Assembly (NCBI RefSeq): GCF_023284025.1
Contig: NZ_JAKIKR010000052.1
Location: 1-34,321, forward strand
Reading direction: 5' to 3'
Origin: Shewanella abyssi
Lineage (GTDB): Bacteria; Pseudomonadota; Gammaproteobacteria; Enterobacterales; Shewanellaceae
Length of the DNA stretch: 34,321 bases
The position numbers were made by a program, and so were the translations under genes. Every line of letters starts with the position of its first letter. The stretch's first letter is position 1. Under the pieces are notes generated by a model. It had not been told where the DNA came from. It saw nothing but the letters and a program-made list of their open reading frames with translations, and searched no databases. Positions 33,280 to 34,321 of the stretch are shown piece after piece.

Positions 33280-33367
33280 CAGGTTCGAGGTTCTAGGGGC
33301 TAGGTTTGAGAGCGAGCAGGTTCGAGGTTATAGGGACTAGGTTTTAGATTCTAGGGGCTAGGTTCCA
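33280..33367. repeat. Degenerate GGTT/CTAGG repeat block
   Basis: CAGGTTCGAGG occurs at 33280 and again at 33317 (37 bases apart), each followed by a TAGGG-CTAGG segment; TTCTAGGGGCTAGGTT appears twice. The CTAGG core is the reverse complement of CCTAG in the neighbouring 16-bp array, so this looks like a diverged relative in opposite orientation. No coding potential. Confidence 0.6.
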
Positions 33368-33396
33368 CAGTATTAACCTTATATGCTGCGCCGCAT

Positions 33397-34206
33397 TTCC
33401 TAGTACCTGCGATTCCTAGCACCTGCTATTCCTTGCACCTGCTTTTCCTAGCACCTGCCATTTCTAGCACCTGCCATTCCTAGCACCTGCAATTCCTAGC
33501 ACCTGCTTTTCCTAGCACCTGCTTTTCCTAGCGCCGCATTTCCTAGCGCCTGCTTTTCCTTGCACCTGCTTTTCCTAGCACCTGCCATTTCTAGCACCTG
33601 CATTTCCTAGCACCTGCCATTCCTAGCACCTGCCATTCCTAGCACCTGCAATTCCTAGCACCTGCAATTCCTAGCACCTGCTTTTCCTAGCACCTGTAAT
33701 TCCTAGCGCCTGCTATTCCTAGCGCCTGCTATTCCTAGCACCTGCTTTTCCTAGCACCTGCTATTCCTAGCACCTGCTATTCCTAGCACCTGCTTTTCCT
33801 AGCACCTGCTTTTCCTAGCACCTGCTTTTCCTAGCACCTGCTTTTCCTAGCACCTGCCATTCCTAGCACCTGCCATTCCTAGCACCTGCCATTCCTAGCA
33901 CCTGCCATTCCTAGCACCCGCCATTCCTAGCACCCGCCATTCCTAGTACCTGCATTTCCTAGCACCTGCTATTCCTAGCACCTGCTTTTCCTAGCACCTG
34001 CCATTCCTAGCACCTACTATTCCTAGCACCTGTAATTCCTAGCGCCTGCTATTCCTAGCACCTGCAATTCCTAGCACCTGCTTTTCCTTGCACCTGCTTT
34101 TCCTAGCACCTGCTTTTCCTAGCACCTGCCATTCCTAGCACCTACTATTCCTAGCACCTGCCATTCCTAGTACCTGCGATTCCTAGCACCTGCCATTCCT
34201 AGTACC
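33397..34206. repeat. 16-bp tandem repeat array (minisatellite)
   Basis: Fifty head-to-tail units of TTCCTAGCACCTGCNN plus an 11-base partial unit. All units are 16 bp except the ninth, which is 15 bp (TTCCTAGCGCCGCAT). The last two bases vary among CA, TT, TA, AA, AT and GA, and a few units carry TTG or GCG changes inside. There are no spacers, so it is not CRISPR. TAG occurs in each unit on both strands and the unit length shifts frame, so no long reading frame is possible. Beyond it, 34207-34321 has only a small hairpin. Confidence 0.95.
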
Positions 34207-34302
34207 GTGCGCGTCCGACGAACTACGCCTTGCTTAGATTGACGTGCCAGGGTAAGAGCCTGCTGAGATCGCAGTGAGGTGAAGATAGCTGCTCTAAGCA
34301 GT

Positions 34303-34319
34303 GTTCGATGTAATCGAAC
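34303..34319. other. Small hairpin at the window edge
   Basis: GTTCGAT (34303-34309) pairs with ATCGAAC (34313-34319) around GTA. It may belong to a feature that continues beyond the window. Nothing more can be said. Confidence 0.3.
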
Positions 34320-34321
34320 GG

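Noticed and set aside
33397..34206. CRISPR array
   Set aside because: Units are 16 bp, directly adjacent, with no unique spacers and no cas genes in the window.
1..34321. tRNA, rRNA, insertion sequence, prophage or attachment site
   Set aside because: No clover-leaf, rRNA-like, transposase or integrase sequence was recognised on either strand.

Overview
The window looks like chromosomal DNA of a Shewanella species or a very close marine gammaproteobacterium. The evidence is a torE-torC-torA-torD trimethylamine N-oxide (TMAO) respiration operon with its TorS/TorT/TorR signalling genes and a TorF-family porin, plus DUF2956, DUF1272 and paired bacterial PH-domain genes. All calls come from reading the sequence; no database search was run.

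Layout. 1-723: dispersed repeat modules without genes. 724-3160: an MsbA-type ABC exporter (minus strand, TTG start) divergent from a DUF2956 gene. 3388-8057: TorR decamer boxes, promoter and torECAD, closed by a strong intrinsic terminator. 8410-10123: a small membrane-anchored L7/L12-like protein, two VOC (glyoxalase-fold) proteins and a lipoprotein. 10241-15180: torS (minus), torT (plus), torR (minus). 15424-17123: torF with its own TorR boxes and a bacterial voltage-gated sodium-channel homologue. 17263-20603: a small winged-helix protein, two PH-domain membrane proteins and a DUF924 protein. 20653-22037: two UspA paralogues and a SpoIIAA-like protein. 22165-24572: a coniferyl-aldehyde-dehydrogenase-like gene with a TetR regulator and a palindromic operator, then DUF1272. 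24573-25215: a second copy of the dispersed repeat. 25216-33048: a MacAB/LolCDE-like ABC system (adaptor, small unknown protein, ATPase, two permeases) followed by a sigma54-dependent response regulator and its histidine kinase. 33049-34321: a sigma54-type promoter, TGTCCG half-sites, a degenerate repeat block and a 16-bp tandem array of 50 full units.

How the genes work together. TMAO bound by periplasmic TorT should activate the hybrid kinase TorS, which phosphorylates TorR. TorR then switches on torECAD, where TorC passes electrons to the molybdoenzyme TorA, TorD matures TorA and TorE is an accessory membrane protein. TorR very probably also switches on torF: both promoters carry decamers at offsets 0, 10, 20 and 31 and a -10 element at offset 71. 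At the right end, the only sigma54-like promoter I found lies before the ABC operon, and the only sigma54 activator gene lies directly behind that operon, which suggests a closed envelope-sensing circuit.

The observations most worth a second look are the shared TorR promoter register, a 29-nt near-perfect palindrome inside the torF promoter, the sodium channel beside torF, the half-site cluster and sigma54 promoter of the ABC operon, the composite repeat with conserved hairpins, and the 16-bp minisatellite.
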